In this document: one piece after another, positions 1 through 10,552 of the stretch
Numbering within the stretch: the first letter of the stretch is position 1
Layout of the letters: each line of letters begins with the position of its first letter
DNA from: Xenoacremonium recifei
Lineage: Eukaryota > Ascomycota > Sordariomycetes > Hypocreales > Nectriaceae
Reading direction: 5' to 3'
DNA length: 64,000 nucleotides
Assembly: GCA_012184525.1 (NCBI GenBank)
Contig: WOFQ01000002.1
Location: 1,674,001 to 1,738,000, forward strand
Position numbers and translations under genes: made by a program
Notes under the pieces: generated by a model
Database searches by the model: none
What the model saw: the letters and a program-made list of their open reading frames with translations, nothing else
What the model was told of the DNA's origin: nothing

Positions 1-3000
1 ACTATCGGCGAGTCGTGGCCGTGATGCCTTCCAATGAGTCCATCACGCCTTTGCACTAGAAAAGTGCGGAAAAGCTGCGCTATTTCGCGGACTTGTTGTT
101 CTATCGTGCAAATAGTCATGAATGCCCTCAAAATTTCTGCGCCCTCGCACAAGAGTTATAAGTCCCCGTTTGCCCCCCGCGAGTTTTGACTCAGCCCTTG
201 CGATCCCGAAACAGTAAAGCAAGACGAGAGACACGGAGAACTGTCTCAGTCTCGTACTATTTCCAGACTTGGCATCGCCTGGCCCAGGCCTGACTGCCCA
301 ACCCAGCTGCCAGCCAGGCCACGCGAGGCCCCACGATGCTAGACCACGGCGTAGTCCGTAATGAAGGCTGACGAAGGTCTTAGACTGTCAATAGTCGAGC
401 AAGCTCGCGAGGGGTCAAGACAACGCAGAGACAACCAACAAATGTCTCAAGGGTCGGCATCGTCAGGGAAACGTGAGGGCTTCGAGACTTCAGCTGGGCT
501 CTGGGTGCGCCGTAGTACGAATGAAGTTTTTGGATGATGAGCAATGCCAGGGTTGACGCAAATATGGCTTCACCGCGCTTCAATTGAATTTCCAGACCCT
601 CAGCCCCTCCTGATTCGCGCCCTGGCAAAAAAGAGGGATTTACTGACCAGCTTGCAACGTGTTACTGACTACTACTTCCAAGCCGACAGGAAATCACGGC
701 TTCCTCATTCTTTCTCTTTGATTCTGTAATACGTATGTACTCGGATGCCAAGCAAATATCGTCTCCATGGATAGGATTTAAGCCTAAAGTTGTAATCTCG
801 TTATTACTCCATCTGGAGATGAACACTTTGAGGTTGATTCCGAGAGTCGCATCGCTTCCGCAACCCACTCCCCACTCTGAACCAAGATGCGTTGGTGGCA
901 ATCCTTGCCTTCCTGAGGAGTCTCCGTTCCCACTGTTGAAACGTTTCTGTCGATCACCGTTGATGAGATGGAGTGCAGATGCACATCACGATAATTGCTT
1001 CGTAGCTAATGCTATCTGATCGTCGATGGTCGATTTCTTCACTTGTGGCAAGGAGCATTCAGAAGGGATTGGTGTTGAGTGGTAAAAATCCGAGTTTGGT
1101 GGCGTCTAATGTGGGGGAAATTAAGATCAAGGCGCGAAGATGTCACAGCTTGTGGCCTCATCAAACAGCATGCATTCGTCTCTCCATTTCTACATTTCCC
1201 ATGCTTCTGAGAATTCCAATTGATTTTGGACTGGATCAAAGCGGCCCGTAGCTGGCCAACTGGTTCTTCTGGTCCGTTCCGTGCCGCATTCCTCTGCTCA
1301 AGAATGTGGCGCTTCAGTTGTGTCTCGGAGACTAAAAAACCTACCCTATGGTCCTCCGCTTGGAATACTGACTCGAGCCCAAGCAATAGAGTTTGAGTCC
1401 AGATCAATGTATTTACGCTTGTTTAAAAATTCTCATAATGTTTATGTTGCTCTTGTTTCAATAGTAATGGAAAACCTCGAATTTACGTGGATAATTATTG
1501 CATCGGGGAGACATAATAGAACCAAGTGCGGAGGGTATAAAGGTTTATCACAAACGATCTAAAAGTTCTGGACATAAAAATTGTTCAATGGAATGCCAAG
1601 CCGGTTTTCACGCTTGCGCCACTCTTTGGTTGTGTTAATATTTACTATAGTATCCGTTCAAGACTGCGAGCGAGAGAGACGAGGCCGTGATCATTGTATG
1701 CCACGTGGGACTCTTGCACTCGGCCATTAACATCGGTGCGATCCTCTTTATGTATATTATGGCTTGCAAGACTTAGGGGTTTGTCGAAAGGACTTGTGCT
1801 ATACGGCCTCTCACTAGGCAATTGTTTGATGGCGTTATGGCCTCGATGAATGTCCTCTTATAGCGACGTAGATACGGCGAGGCACTGTGAAATGCATTGG
1901 GTCCAGCCACACGTTAAGCAGTGGTAGAGCACCCGCAGAGCATGACGATACTGGTTTAGCATTAGTTTTTGAACTATGTTCAAGCACCGTACGAAGTACT
2001 AAGGACTGTAACAGTAAGGACATAGACTGCTGGGTGAATTGCAAACAGGGGCCATATGCAAGAAGGCTCGTAACTTTATTGCAATACTGTTGAGAGATGA
2101 TTTAAGTGGGATGAGTGTGTGCAACCCAAGCGGGGTCCAAAATCCATTAAATCGCCATCCAGTGGAGCAAGGAGCAGCTTCCGTTCGCACAGCGTAGCAA
2201 GGACGTAAGATCCTCTGATGCCTTTCTTGGGAGGCAAGGCTTGATTGAAAACATTGATGTAAAAGGAGGGCAAGTTCAGGCCAGCTCAAAGTGTATCGAC
2301 TATCTAGTAGAAACTTTCGGAAGAGTCCAAATAACAAGCATCCCGTTCTGACTAGCCACCACCCAGGTACCTAAGTATAATAGGCTAAATTTAAGGAGAG
2401 ATTCTGAGGATCAATCTTTACCAGATTAAAAATAATAAATTCCCTATAAAACTCAACCAGACACCCGTATCCTCTGTGGTCGATTTCCTGAATATACACG
2501 CTCCGAGATTGATGGATCAATGGCATCCTGGAGAAGCCTCTCCGGTGACTCAAAGTATTTGACTAACGCGTTCAGGTGCCTCATAATAAAATCTCCGACC
2601 CTGCCTGAATGCATCACTTCCATTCAAATCCTCGGCCCTCGCCTCTCATCTCCGATGCAAAATGTATTTATCAGGTATTCGACATTCCCACTCACGATCA
2701 ATAGCGCTAACGTGGTCAAGATTTATCGCGAATAAGACCACGGAACAGGCCACAGATGGATCAAGGGGTTTACATATCCTGTCACTAATAGGAACTCATA
2801 ATCACCAACATTTTGAACAAGAAATCATGAGGGCTTAAATTTACATCACTGAATAGAAGAATTGCATTGAGACTACCTGACCCCCAAGTAAAGTAGCAAC
2901 GTCGAAGAATGAGGTACAAAAATTGTCTCAATGTAGTGAGCCTGGCCTAGCAACTTGGCGATCAGTATTCCAGAAATAGAATGCATCTCCTCAAGCATCA

Positions 3001-3067
3001 GACTTCATGACCTTCGCGGGACTAGACGACGATTAGACAACAAATTCATATTATATAGATGACTCTC
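1..3067. other. Intergenic, no recognisable gene
   Basis: About 3 kb with only short open frames (longest about 120 codons, at 1039-1407 on the minus strand) whose translations show no family motif, no convincing splice-joined extension and no low-complexity pattern. I see no tRNA, no terminal repeats and no telomeric repeat. It could hold the 3' UTR of the transporter that ends at 3068 or a decayed element. Confidence 0.6.
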
Positions 3068-4766
3068 TTACATGTCATTTTCCTCCTCAATACCCTCAAC
3101 ACTCGCAAATGCCGCTCGCTTCTTGGTGCGCCTGGCGGCATTAAACCAGGATCCGCTAAAGAGCTCGTCCATCTCTTCGACGCTTAGTCCCGAACTCTCT
3201 GGCACCATGAGGTACACGTAGATAATTGAGAGGAAGCACCAGGCCGCGAAGAAAATGAAGGCGCCCCAGTTGTTAGTCTGCTTAAGAAGGGACGGGGAGC
3301 CGTATGCCATGGCAAAAATGAAGAACCAGTGAAAGGATTGGGACAGGGCAGACCCAAAGGACCGGATTCGGTTCGGCCACAGCTCACCTCCGAAGATGTA
3401 AGGCAAGATGTAGAGACCTAAAGGGAAGCGGGAATTAGCATCGCAGGATAATTACTATATATTTAGCATCCAACCTACCGACTGAGTAGCCGAAGCCGTG
3501 AAGAAAGATGAAAGCAAGGGCCCCATTTGAGGCTGCCTTGGTGACATGCCCCTGCTGGTTGTACTTGATGTACACGCCAATGTAGAGATCGGATATCATC
3601 TGGAGAGTCGCGCCCACAAAGAGGGATCGGCGCCGACCGAGAGCATCGACAAAGAAGAACGATGCAATTATAGTGAAGCAAAGCTTGGCAAATGTGTACA
3701 TGGCATTGAGAAAGATATCTCGAGTTGTGCTCCCGCCGAGACCCATCAAAGTGACGATGGGGACAAAGTAGGACGTTACCGAGTTAGCACCAGAGAGCTG
3801 GGCAAGCCCATACGAAACCAGGGTCTGCTGTACACGTCGGAGGTTGGAAGGAATTGTCAACGCCTCCTTGATAACGGAGAAAAGTCCGCCTTCGTTGGCG
3901 GCTTTCTCCTCATGGATGGCGGCCTGAATGTCCAGAAGCTCTTTCTGTACGCGAGGATGCTCTCTTGAGAGACCGCGAAGCTTCTCAAGCGCTTCAGCGG
4001 CGTCTTCGTGGCGGTCCACCAGAACAAGCCATCGTGGAGACTCGGTGATGAAGAAACTAGCAACGACGCAGAGGAACATGTAGATGCATGGAGCGAACCA
4101 CACGATCTGGTATTGCAACCTCGTGCTCGGCAGGTTCTTGTAGACTCCGAGGACGCAAAAGGCAGCTCCTGTGGAGGACATGGTCATGGCGATGTTGAAC
4201 CATGATGTTAGCTGGCCACGAACCTCAGCTGGGGCAATCTCCGCGATGGACATGGGACCGATGACAGTGAGTGATCCCATGCCCAGCCCGGAAATAATAC
4301 GAGCGGCGTAGAGACCAGCCAGAGTCGGCGATGAGACAGCAACCATCTGACCGAGAATCCAGATCATTGCGTAAAGACGGAAGCTCCATCGGCGCCCTAG
4401 AATGTCGTTCAGGAAGAAGGACAGTGCTGAACCAACGCCAGCTCCAATGAACACGATGGAGACGAAGTTGCGAATCTCAAGCGCGCTGTCGCCGGACGTG
4501 AACTGGAAGTGCTTCTCGAACCCTGGCAAAGAGGGCACGGAGGATGAAGATGCCTGGTCCCAGGCTGTTGGACAAACATGGTCAGTTTGAATCGTTTTGA
4601 GCGATCAAAATAATTCGGGGATCTCACTGAGAGGCACGGAAGACATGGCATAGAGTAGCGTCGATGTGAGCAAGGCGCGGTTGAAGATCATTTCCCGAGG
4701 AACTGACTTCACGACCCTGTAGTGCTTCACGAAGGGTGATTCCGTGAACACTTCCTTGAGCCCCAT
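3068..4766 (-). CDS. MFS sugar/quinate-type transporter (SP family)
   Basis: Plasma-membrane 12-helix importer of the sugar porter family, probably taking up a sugar, polyol or quinate-like compound with protons. I join three exons (4766-4628, 4564-3479, 3417-3068; introns of 63 and 61 bp with GT-AG ends) to give 524 residues, the usual family length. Visible signatures are LGRRWSFR after helix 2, the PESPRWLV-type motif at the end of helix 6 (TESPRWLVLVDR), ALGRRRS after helix 8 and a PESSGLSVEEMDELF tail equivalent to PETKGxxLEE. The start MGLKEVFTES is chosen because it is the first ATG that splices in frame onto the helix 1 exon. It is divergent from the RidA gene with 595 bp between starts, which contains an inverted TCCGG repeat. 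Substrate cannot be told from sequence. Confidence 0.9.
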
Positions 4767-5361
4767 GATGGGCGAGCGCTGGCGAGCAAAGGCTTGCGAC
4801 TTCGTTCTGTGAGTATGAGTTGTCGGGCTGTTGCGGTTGAGTCGCTTGAGACTCTCGCTGCGGTGATGCTAATGCTCTCGGATCCCCTCAATCCCACGAC
4901 GGACCATTCTGGAGTCTTAAATGCCCAATTGCATTCCCGTCACCGTTCAGTTCGGTATTGATTGCGACGTTGGATGGCGGTTTGGCGATGGAGTCCGCTA
5001 GCTTCGGGAGAATACGAAAGGCGTAGCTCATTGGCTCGATAACCCTCCCGCTAGAGGCAATCCGGGAGTCCGGATCTTCATCATGTTACCCGTATCTCAG
5101 TTGTCTATCTTGCCTCTGGTTATCTTTAGATACTTGCCATGCCGAGGATGTAAAGCTTTGTCATTACCCCTCAAGAGTCAAAGAGGATGCCTGTCGACAG
5201 CCGTCTCGGGACTGCGACAACTTGGTCGGGATGCCCCGAGACTATCGCACTATCGCCATCTCGAGCCGAGAGACTCGGCACCTGGGTAGATAAGAAATCG
5301 GTCTGTGTTGGAATGCTACGCCGCAAAGATAGGGAACTTTCTCGTTGCAACAACAACAATC
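4767..5361. promoter_or_regulatory. Divergent promoter, transporter / RidA
   Basis: 595 bp lie between the transporter ATG (minus) and the RidA ATG (plus). Near its centre, at 5061-5074, is the inverted repeat TCCGG-GAGT-CCGGA, the kind of CCG/CGG-containing site bound by Zn2Cys6 dimers. A shared divergent promoter is inferred from the geometry. Confidence 0.5.
5061..5074. promoter_or_regulatory. Inverted repeat TCCGG-N4-CCGGA
   Basis: Perfect 5-bp arms around GAGT, about 290 bp from either divergent start codon. The same core TCCGGGAGTC recurs at 19786-19795 upstream of the PRISE reductase. A Zn2Cys6 operator is an inference. Confidence 0.35.
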
Positions 5362-5989
5362 ATGGCGCAGAAGCAAGTATTCAACAGAGTCAACTTTTCG
5401 TCTCCCTTGTACAACGAAGCAACCGTGCACAATGGAACTGTCTACTGCAGCGGCAAAATTGGCCTCGATCTCAAGACCGGGAACCTTGTTGGAGACGATG
5501 CAGGCGAACAAACTGTAAGTAAGAACAGCTACGTGCCAACCGTATCCTAATCCTCGAGATTTTAGAAAGCAGCAATTAAGTTGCTCGAACTGGTTCTTCG
5601 GACTGTCGGAAGCGATCTCACCAAGATCCTGAAGGTATGTCAGAGTTCCATTGCTCACGCCCGACTTGCGGAATCATGGCTAAAGTTTCAAGTGTCACGT
5701 GTTCCTCACTGATATACGAGACCTCCCGTCGATGAATGCGGCGTGTAAGTATTACTACACATGATTGCTTATGTGGCCATTGTTTGACAATCTCCAGACA
5801 CCGCCATGATGCCAGACCCTAAGCCCTCAAGAGTATGCGTTACAGTCTCGGAACTTGGAAGAGGTGCCAAAGTAAGTCATGAAATTAATTCTTTCACAAT
5901 CGAACCAAGAGATCAGAGACTCACAGAAGCGATAGGTCGAAATTGATTGTATCGCGGCCTTAGAAGATACCACTCCAAGTCGACTCTAA
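5362..5989 (+). CDS. RidA / YjgF family enamine-imine deaminase
   Basis: Small RidA-family protein that hydrolyses reactive enamine/imine intermediates (such as 2-aminoacrylate) to keto acids plus ammonia, usually as a homotrimer. Five exons join cleanly: 5362-5514, 5566-5634, 5693-5744, 5798-5871 and 5936-5989, giving 133 residues, close to the roughly 130 residues typical of the family. Visible family features are VNFSSPLYNEATVHNGTVYCSG near the N-terminus, KILKCHVFLTDI in the middle, and the conserved arginine in PSRVCVTVSELGRGAKVEIDCIAAL at the C-terminus that binds the substrate carboxylate. The intron density is high for so small a gene. Some fungal relatives lie in catabolic clusters as imine-cleaning enzymes; neighbours here fit catabolism but do not name a substrate. 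Confidence 0.9.
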
Positions 5990-6650
5990 ACAGTTTCGAT
6001 CCGATGGAATAGCACGTCGAATTTCTTTTCAAAATATAGACATATATACAAGTTAGATGGCCTCTAGGTTCCGAAAGTGACATTGAAGTAGAAGCTATCG
6101 GAGAATTCCGAGAATGGGTTTCCTGAGTTGTGGCACATCCCGAAGACCACAAATCATCGGAACAATGCTTGCAAATAGAAGACCTCCTAGAGATTCCGGC
6201 ATGTTATAAGTGCTGTGATTGACATAAATACAAAAAAAAAACTTGATAGCTAGTCACTGAGAACAATGAGCATAGATTTACCGCCTGTATGAACGAACTG
6301 ATGAGGCGGCTGTTCGTATGAAGAGCTGTTCGTCAGCGGCCAGAAAAGTGATTCCAGCCTGACGGCGCATTTAAGGGGTTTAAAAAAACCCTTCAGTAAG
6401 AATCTGCGTGTTTCCTGATCAAACAAACCCAATATTTCGAAGCGAAACTGCTGCTCTTGTTGGGTTGTAGGGCACTTTTTAAACAAGCTAATCTGGCCGG
6501 GCCACCTGGAAAATTATAAATTAGGCTGATGCCCCCGCTGAAGTTCAGCGCAATTCAGCGCAACTACTCCGCAGAGGCTGACTTACAAGAATATCCCTTC
6601 CAACAACACCTGTTTACACGTCTTCCCATTTCTTGGGTTAACCCTAGACA
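5990..6650. other. Intergenic, RidA to MmgE/PrpD
   Basis: 661 bp holding the presumed RidA 3' UTR and the promoter of the next gene, both on the plus strand. A ten-base A run lies at about 6231-6241. I see no further gene. Confidence 0.5.
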
Positions 6651-8024
6651 ATGCCACAGCCATCTTCTGCTCGAGCTGGTACGATTTCTCGCCTGGCCAA
6701 TTATGTCTGCACTGCTCGAGAGAAACCTTTTGCACCCGAGCTGCAACACCAGGCTCTCCGCTGCATCCTCGATTTGACGGCTGCAACGCTCACTGGACTC
6801 GACGAACGGGCCCATGTCGCTGTTCGCCATACAGCCTCAAGCTTGATGGGAGAGGGTGACACTCCAATGTGGTTTGCCGGCCAGATGGGCAATCCTGTTG
6901 CTGCGGCCTGGGTGAACAGCATGGCGGCCTCGGTGCTGGATCTCGACGACGGGCATGCCCTGGCACGCGGCCATCCTGGTGCGGTGATCATTCCAACTGT
7001 CTTTGCAGAGATAGGCCACTCTTCTGAAGAAATGCTGCGCGCAATAGTCATTGGCTATCAGATTTGCGTGTCCGTTGCGCAGGCGCAGGTTATTAAGGGT
7101 TATGTCAACAGCGGTGTCTGGGGTGCTATAAGCGTCGTAGCGGCTATCGCTGTACTGAGGAAGACTCCCCAGCACATCCTTGAGATGGCCATGGGAATTG
7201 CAGCCGAGTCAGGCCCTAACCAGCGTCTGTCCAGTGCTGGGATTGACGAGAAGCCCGCTGTTGAGGGCAGCGATGTCAAGGAGGGCATCCCCTGGTCTGT
7301 GGTGACGGGCTTCGCGGCTCTTGCACAGGCGATGGCAGGGATGACGGGACCTCGCAATGTGCTCGATGCGTCCTGGTATGATGATATTCCAACGCCGGAA
7401 ACAAGCGAAGCTATTCTGTATAATTACTTCAAGCTCTATTCCTGCTGCCGACACTGTCATCCGCCTCTCGATGCCTTCCGCAGCCTCATCGACGGTCATG
7501 GCATCCAGGCAGCAGACATTTCTTCAGTCGTGGTTGACACTTACAACGGAGCGCTGCGCATATCAAATCGTTGCGACCCTGCCAACTTGGTCCAGTTGCA
7601 GTACAGCATCCCGTACTGTCTCGGCCTCGTTGCTCTTCGCGGGCCACAGGCCCTGCTACCTGTGAGGGAGACGGCATTGGGCCAGGCTGATGTCATAGCC
7701 TTTGCAAAACTGGTACAGCTGAATATTGTCGAAGAGTTCGATGTTCGCTCCGTTAAGGAAACTGTCGCCCGCGTAACGATCAAAACCCGACAGGGCCAAA
7801 CATACGTTTCTGCCCCAACCTTGCCCAGCGGGGATGCGTCCACCCCTCTCACTTGGGAGGAGTTGGAGGAGAAGTACCATTCCGCCATGGCCTCACTCTA
7901 TCTGATCGATACTCTTGAATCGGAGGTGCGGGAGAAGCTCGACGCAGTCCCCTCTTTCTTGCGAAAGGGCGATCTCAATAGCCTTATGAAGACTTTTGCG
8001 ACGGTCAAGCTGACCCGGGATTGA
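6651..8024 (+). CDS. MmgE/PrpD family protein (2-methylcitrate dehydratase / aconitate decarboxylase-like)
   Basis: Intronless 457-residue member of the MmgE/PrpD superfamily, which contains 2-methylcitrate dehydratase, cis-aconitate decarboxylase (itaconate formation) and iminodisuccinate epimerase. The helical N-terminal domain shows the family blocks DLTAATLTGLDERAH, WVNSMAASVLDLDDGHALARGHPGAVIIP and VIGYQICVSVA; the C-terminal domain shows LYSCCRHCHPPLDAF. Residue pattern HPGAVIIP (around 111-118) is the hallmark of the fold. No organelle signal is obvious. The ATG at 6651 is the first in the frame and sits in ACAATGCC context. It is followed tail-to-tail by a mitochondrial acyl-CoA dehydrogenase. 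The precise substrate (a tricarboxylate, dicarboxylate or other hydroxy acid) is not determined. Confidence 0.88.
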   Translation: MPQPSSARAGTISRLANYVCTAREKPFAPELQHQALRCILDLTAATLTGLDERAHVAVRHTASSLMGEGDTPMWFAGQMGNPVAAAWVNSMAASVLDLDDGHALARGHPGAVIIPTVFAEIGHSSEEMLRAIVIGYQICVSVAQAQVIKGYVNSGVWGAISVVAAIAVLRKTPQHILEMAMGIAAESGPNQRLSSAGIDEKPAVEGSDVKEGIPWSVVTGFAALAQAMAGMTGPRNVLDASWYDDIPTPETSEAILYNYFKLYSCCRHCHPPLDAFRSLIDGHGIQAADISSVVVDTYNGALRISNRCDPANLVQLQYSIPYCLGLVALRGPQALLPVRETALGQADVIAFAKLVQLNIVEEFDVRSVKETVARVTIKTRQGQTYVSAPTLPSGDASTPLTWEELEEKYHSAMASLYLIDTLESEVREKLDAVPSFLRKGDLNSLMKTFATVKLTRD

Positions 8025-8224
8025 AGGACTAAGGATATGTGCTTTGACATTTGCTGACAATGCATAATCTATATGACTAGTGAATTACTGATACAGTATT
8101 AGAAGAAGACATGTCCTACGATTAATGTTATATCGAAGAGATTGCATTTATATAACAAAATCCTGATTTTAGTCTACTACAATTTCTTTCTTTGACTCCG
8201 ATATGATGACAGGAAGGTAACAAC

Positions 8225-9544
8225 CTAATAACTCTTCGGCAGTCCCAGCACCCGTTGTCCGATGTAGTTCTTAATCATCTCGCCGCTGATCGGAGCGATC
8301 CGCGAGATCAGTGACTCTCTCATGTACCGCTCAACGTGGTACTCCTTCGCGTATCCCATTCCTCCATGTGACAGAATTGCCCTCTCAGCAGCACCGAAGG
8401 CTGCCTCGGCTGCCAAATACTTCGCCGCATTCGCATACTCTCCATCTGCATAGCCCTCATCGTACATCCTCGCCGCAAGGTAGATCATCAGTCGCGCACT
8501 CTCGAGCTTCATCCAACACTCAGCAAGAGGGTGCTGAATGCCCTGGTAAGTGCCTACGGGCTTGCCGAATACGACTCGCTCGTTGACGTAGTTGCAGGCC
8601 CTGCGCAGAGATGCGTAGCCAATACCGAGAGCTTCAGCGCCGATGAGGATTCGCTCGGCATTCATTCCGTGCATGATCATCTTGAAGCCATCTCCTTCTT
8701 CGCCCACGAGGTCGCAAGCCGGGACTTTCCAGTCTTCAAAAAAGAGCACATTGGTATCCACGGCAGCGCGACCCATCTTGGGTATCTCGGTGATTTGAAC
8801 AGCGTCGCGGTTGAGGTCTGTGTAGAACAGAGATAAACCTTGGTTGGGCTTCTTCACTTGGTCCAGTGGCGTTGTCCGGACGAGGATTAGGATCTTCTCA
8901 GACACCTGGGCTGTGGATATGAAGACCTTAGAGCCGCTGAGTACGTAGTGATCGCCTTGTCGCCGAGCTAAAGACTGAAGCTTCAACGTATCGAGACCGG
9001 TGTTTGGCTCTGTCACGCCAAAGCAAGCTCGCTCCTTGCCTTGAATGAGAGGAACCAGCCAGCGTTTTTTCTGTTCCTCGGATCCGAATTTGGCGACAGG
9101 TTCCAAGCCAAAGATGTTCATATGAACTGAAGAGGCACCACTCATGCAGGCTCCTGATTCCGATATCGTCTGGAGCATCACCGCTGCTTCCGAGATGCCC
9201 AGCTCCGATCCGCCATACTCTTGCGGCAGACATATTCCGAGCCACCCATTTTCAGCTAGGTCCCTGGATAGCTCTGTGGGAAACCTGTGATCATTGTCTC
9301 GCTCTAGCCAATATTCGTCGGGATACTTGGCGCAAATTTTGGCGATAGCATCACGAACCATGCGTTGTGATTCAGTCCAGTCCGGTAGGTTGGTTGGTAG
9401 AAAGTCTGTAGCGCGGGCATGGATCTGTCTTGCGCTACCGAGGCTGATTGCTCTTGGGTGCCATTCCGAAGTTTTTGGTTGCTGGGATATTCGGGATGAT
9501 AAGCGGGAGCCTATTGAACGGGAGGCAAACAGTGCCCTTTGCAT
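8225..9544 (-). CDS. Acyl-CoA dehydrogenase, mitochondrial
   Basis: Flavoenzyme that introduces a 2,3 double bond into an acyl-CoA, passing electrons to ETF. Intronless, 439 residues. The first roughly 45 residues are rich in Arg, Ser and Ala with no acids before E27, a typical mitochondrial presequence. The ACAD blocks are present: ACFGVTEPNTGLDTLKL (FAD/substrate loop, about 173-189), SGSKVFIS, RVVFGKPVGTYQGIQ and HGGMGYAKEYHVERYMRE. The position that is the catalytic Glu of MCAD (YEGT motif) reads IAPISGEM here, whereas HGMNAERI places Glu297 where isovaleryl- and long-chain-acyl-CoA dehydrogenases have their base. So a base in helix G is likely, as in IVD. Neighbours (CoA-transferase, ALDH) suggest a branched or dicarboxylic acyl-CoA, which is inference. 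Confidence 0.92.
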   Translation of the reverse strand: MQRALFASRSIGSRLSSRISQQPKTSEWHPRAISLGSARQIHARATDFLPTNLPDWTESQRMVRDAIAKICAKYPDEYWLERDNDHRFPTELSRDLAENGWLGICLPQEYGGSELGISEAAVMLQTISESGACMSGASSVHMNIFGLEPVAKFGSEEQKKRWLVPLIQGKERACFGVTEPNTGLDTLKLQSLARRQGDHYVLSGSKVFISTAQVSEKILILVRTTPLDQVKKPNQGLSLFYTDLNRDAVQITEIPKMGRAAVDTNVLFFEDWKVPACDLVGEEGDGFKMIMHGMNAERILIGAEALGIGYASLRRACNYVNERVVFGKPVGTYQGIQHPLAECWMKLESARLMIYLAARMYDEGYADGEYANAAKYLAAEAAFGAAERAILSHGGMGYAKEYHVERYMRESLISRIAPISGEMIKNYIGQRVLGLPKSY

Positions 9545-10552
9545 CTTGACGTTTGTGAGAGAGAAAGAATGAGTGCTGCTATCAATAGCGCTCCAGAAAT
9601 AATGTTGCTACGAAGCAATTGATCGGCTGTTATCGCATCGTCTTCTCCAAGGGCCCCAAGTCGTTCTTCTTAAATGCACCATGAAGTCAGGCCGTCATCT
9701 GAAATAGGAGCATAGATTGTTGCCACGGTGCCTCTAGAATTAGTTCTCTATAACTACAAGAGATCTGGTGAAGTCCGTGAGCGGTAAACCGTGCCGAAGT
9801 CTGACCCGAGGATTTCGCTCCCTGCAAGGCAGCCGGGCTGCAACAAAGCTTCCGCTCCAGACACATCGCTAACTGAGACACAGAAGGTACCCGAGGTGAA
9901 TTCCAAACAGGCATCATTGGTCTTCGGCCCAAATCTCCGCGTGAACTCTCCACCGTCGGCCCAAAACACCGAAGATCCTATCAGATTCCAATCCCTCTAA
10001 AGCCCCGAAGCATCTAGGCCAATGAACCTGATCGGGGAATTCTCTCTTGACGTTTGTTACTAAGTCATGATATATGTAAAAAGCCAAGACACTTGTTATC
10101 GAGTTCGCAAGATGCTTGCTAGAATTTGACCCGCAGCTGTTAGAGGCCTTGTCCACAGGCAGCCTAATAAATTAACCTCGGCTTTATCTTGTACACACTG
10201 CAGTCTACAACCAGCTTTCCTAAGACTATATGTGTAGAGATGCGACCTGATACGGAAAGACCTTCGTCACGCTGTATGAAGTTTCTTGATTTTGGAATTC
10301 TAGATCTAGAACCAGAGTTCAGATCTTATTCATGAAAGAAAACGCTAAGTATTAGGGCCTAGGCTGCGCAGGGCCTATGAGCTGTACATCGCGGTATGCA
10401 ATTTCATCAATGGAACACTTCGTCTCATTTCTGCAGATGTGATTTTACAATTGACTCTTTTTCAATTATTTGTGTTCCTATATGATACTACAATGATCCT
10501 CCGTTCGCCATCCTCGATGCATAATACAACCCAACTAGCCCATCGTGTCTCA
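9545..10552. other. Intergenic, acyl-CoA dehydrogenase promoter side
   Basis: About 1 kb between the ACAD start and the 3' end of the MBL-fold gene, both on the minus strand. A minus-strand frame at 9754-9969 (71 codons) reads smoothly but matches no family I know and lacks a splice-supported extension; I do not call it. No RNA gene or repeat seen. Confidence 0.5.

Noticed and set aside
1039..1407. 122-codon minus-strand frame near the left end
   Set aside because: No motif, composition unlike neighbouring genes, no splice-supported extension.
6701..7175. Minus-strand frames opposite MmgE/PrpD
   Set aside because: Antisense shadows of a strongly conserved coding gene; no family features.
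9754..10156. Two overlapping minus-strand frames between ACAD and MBL genes
   Set aside because: Read smoothly but match nothing I know, overlap in different frames and cannot be joined by a sensible intron.
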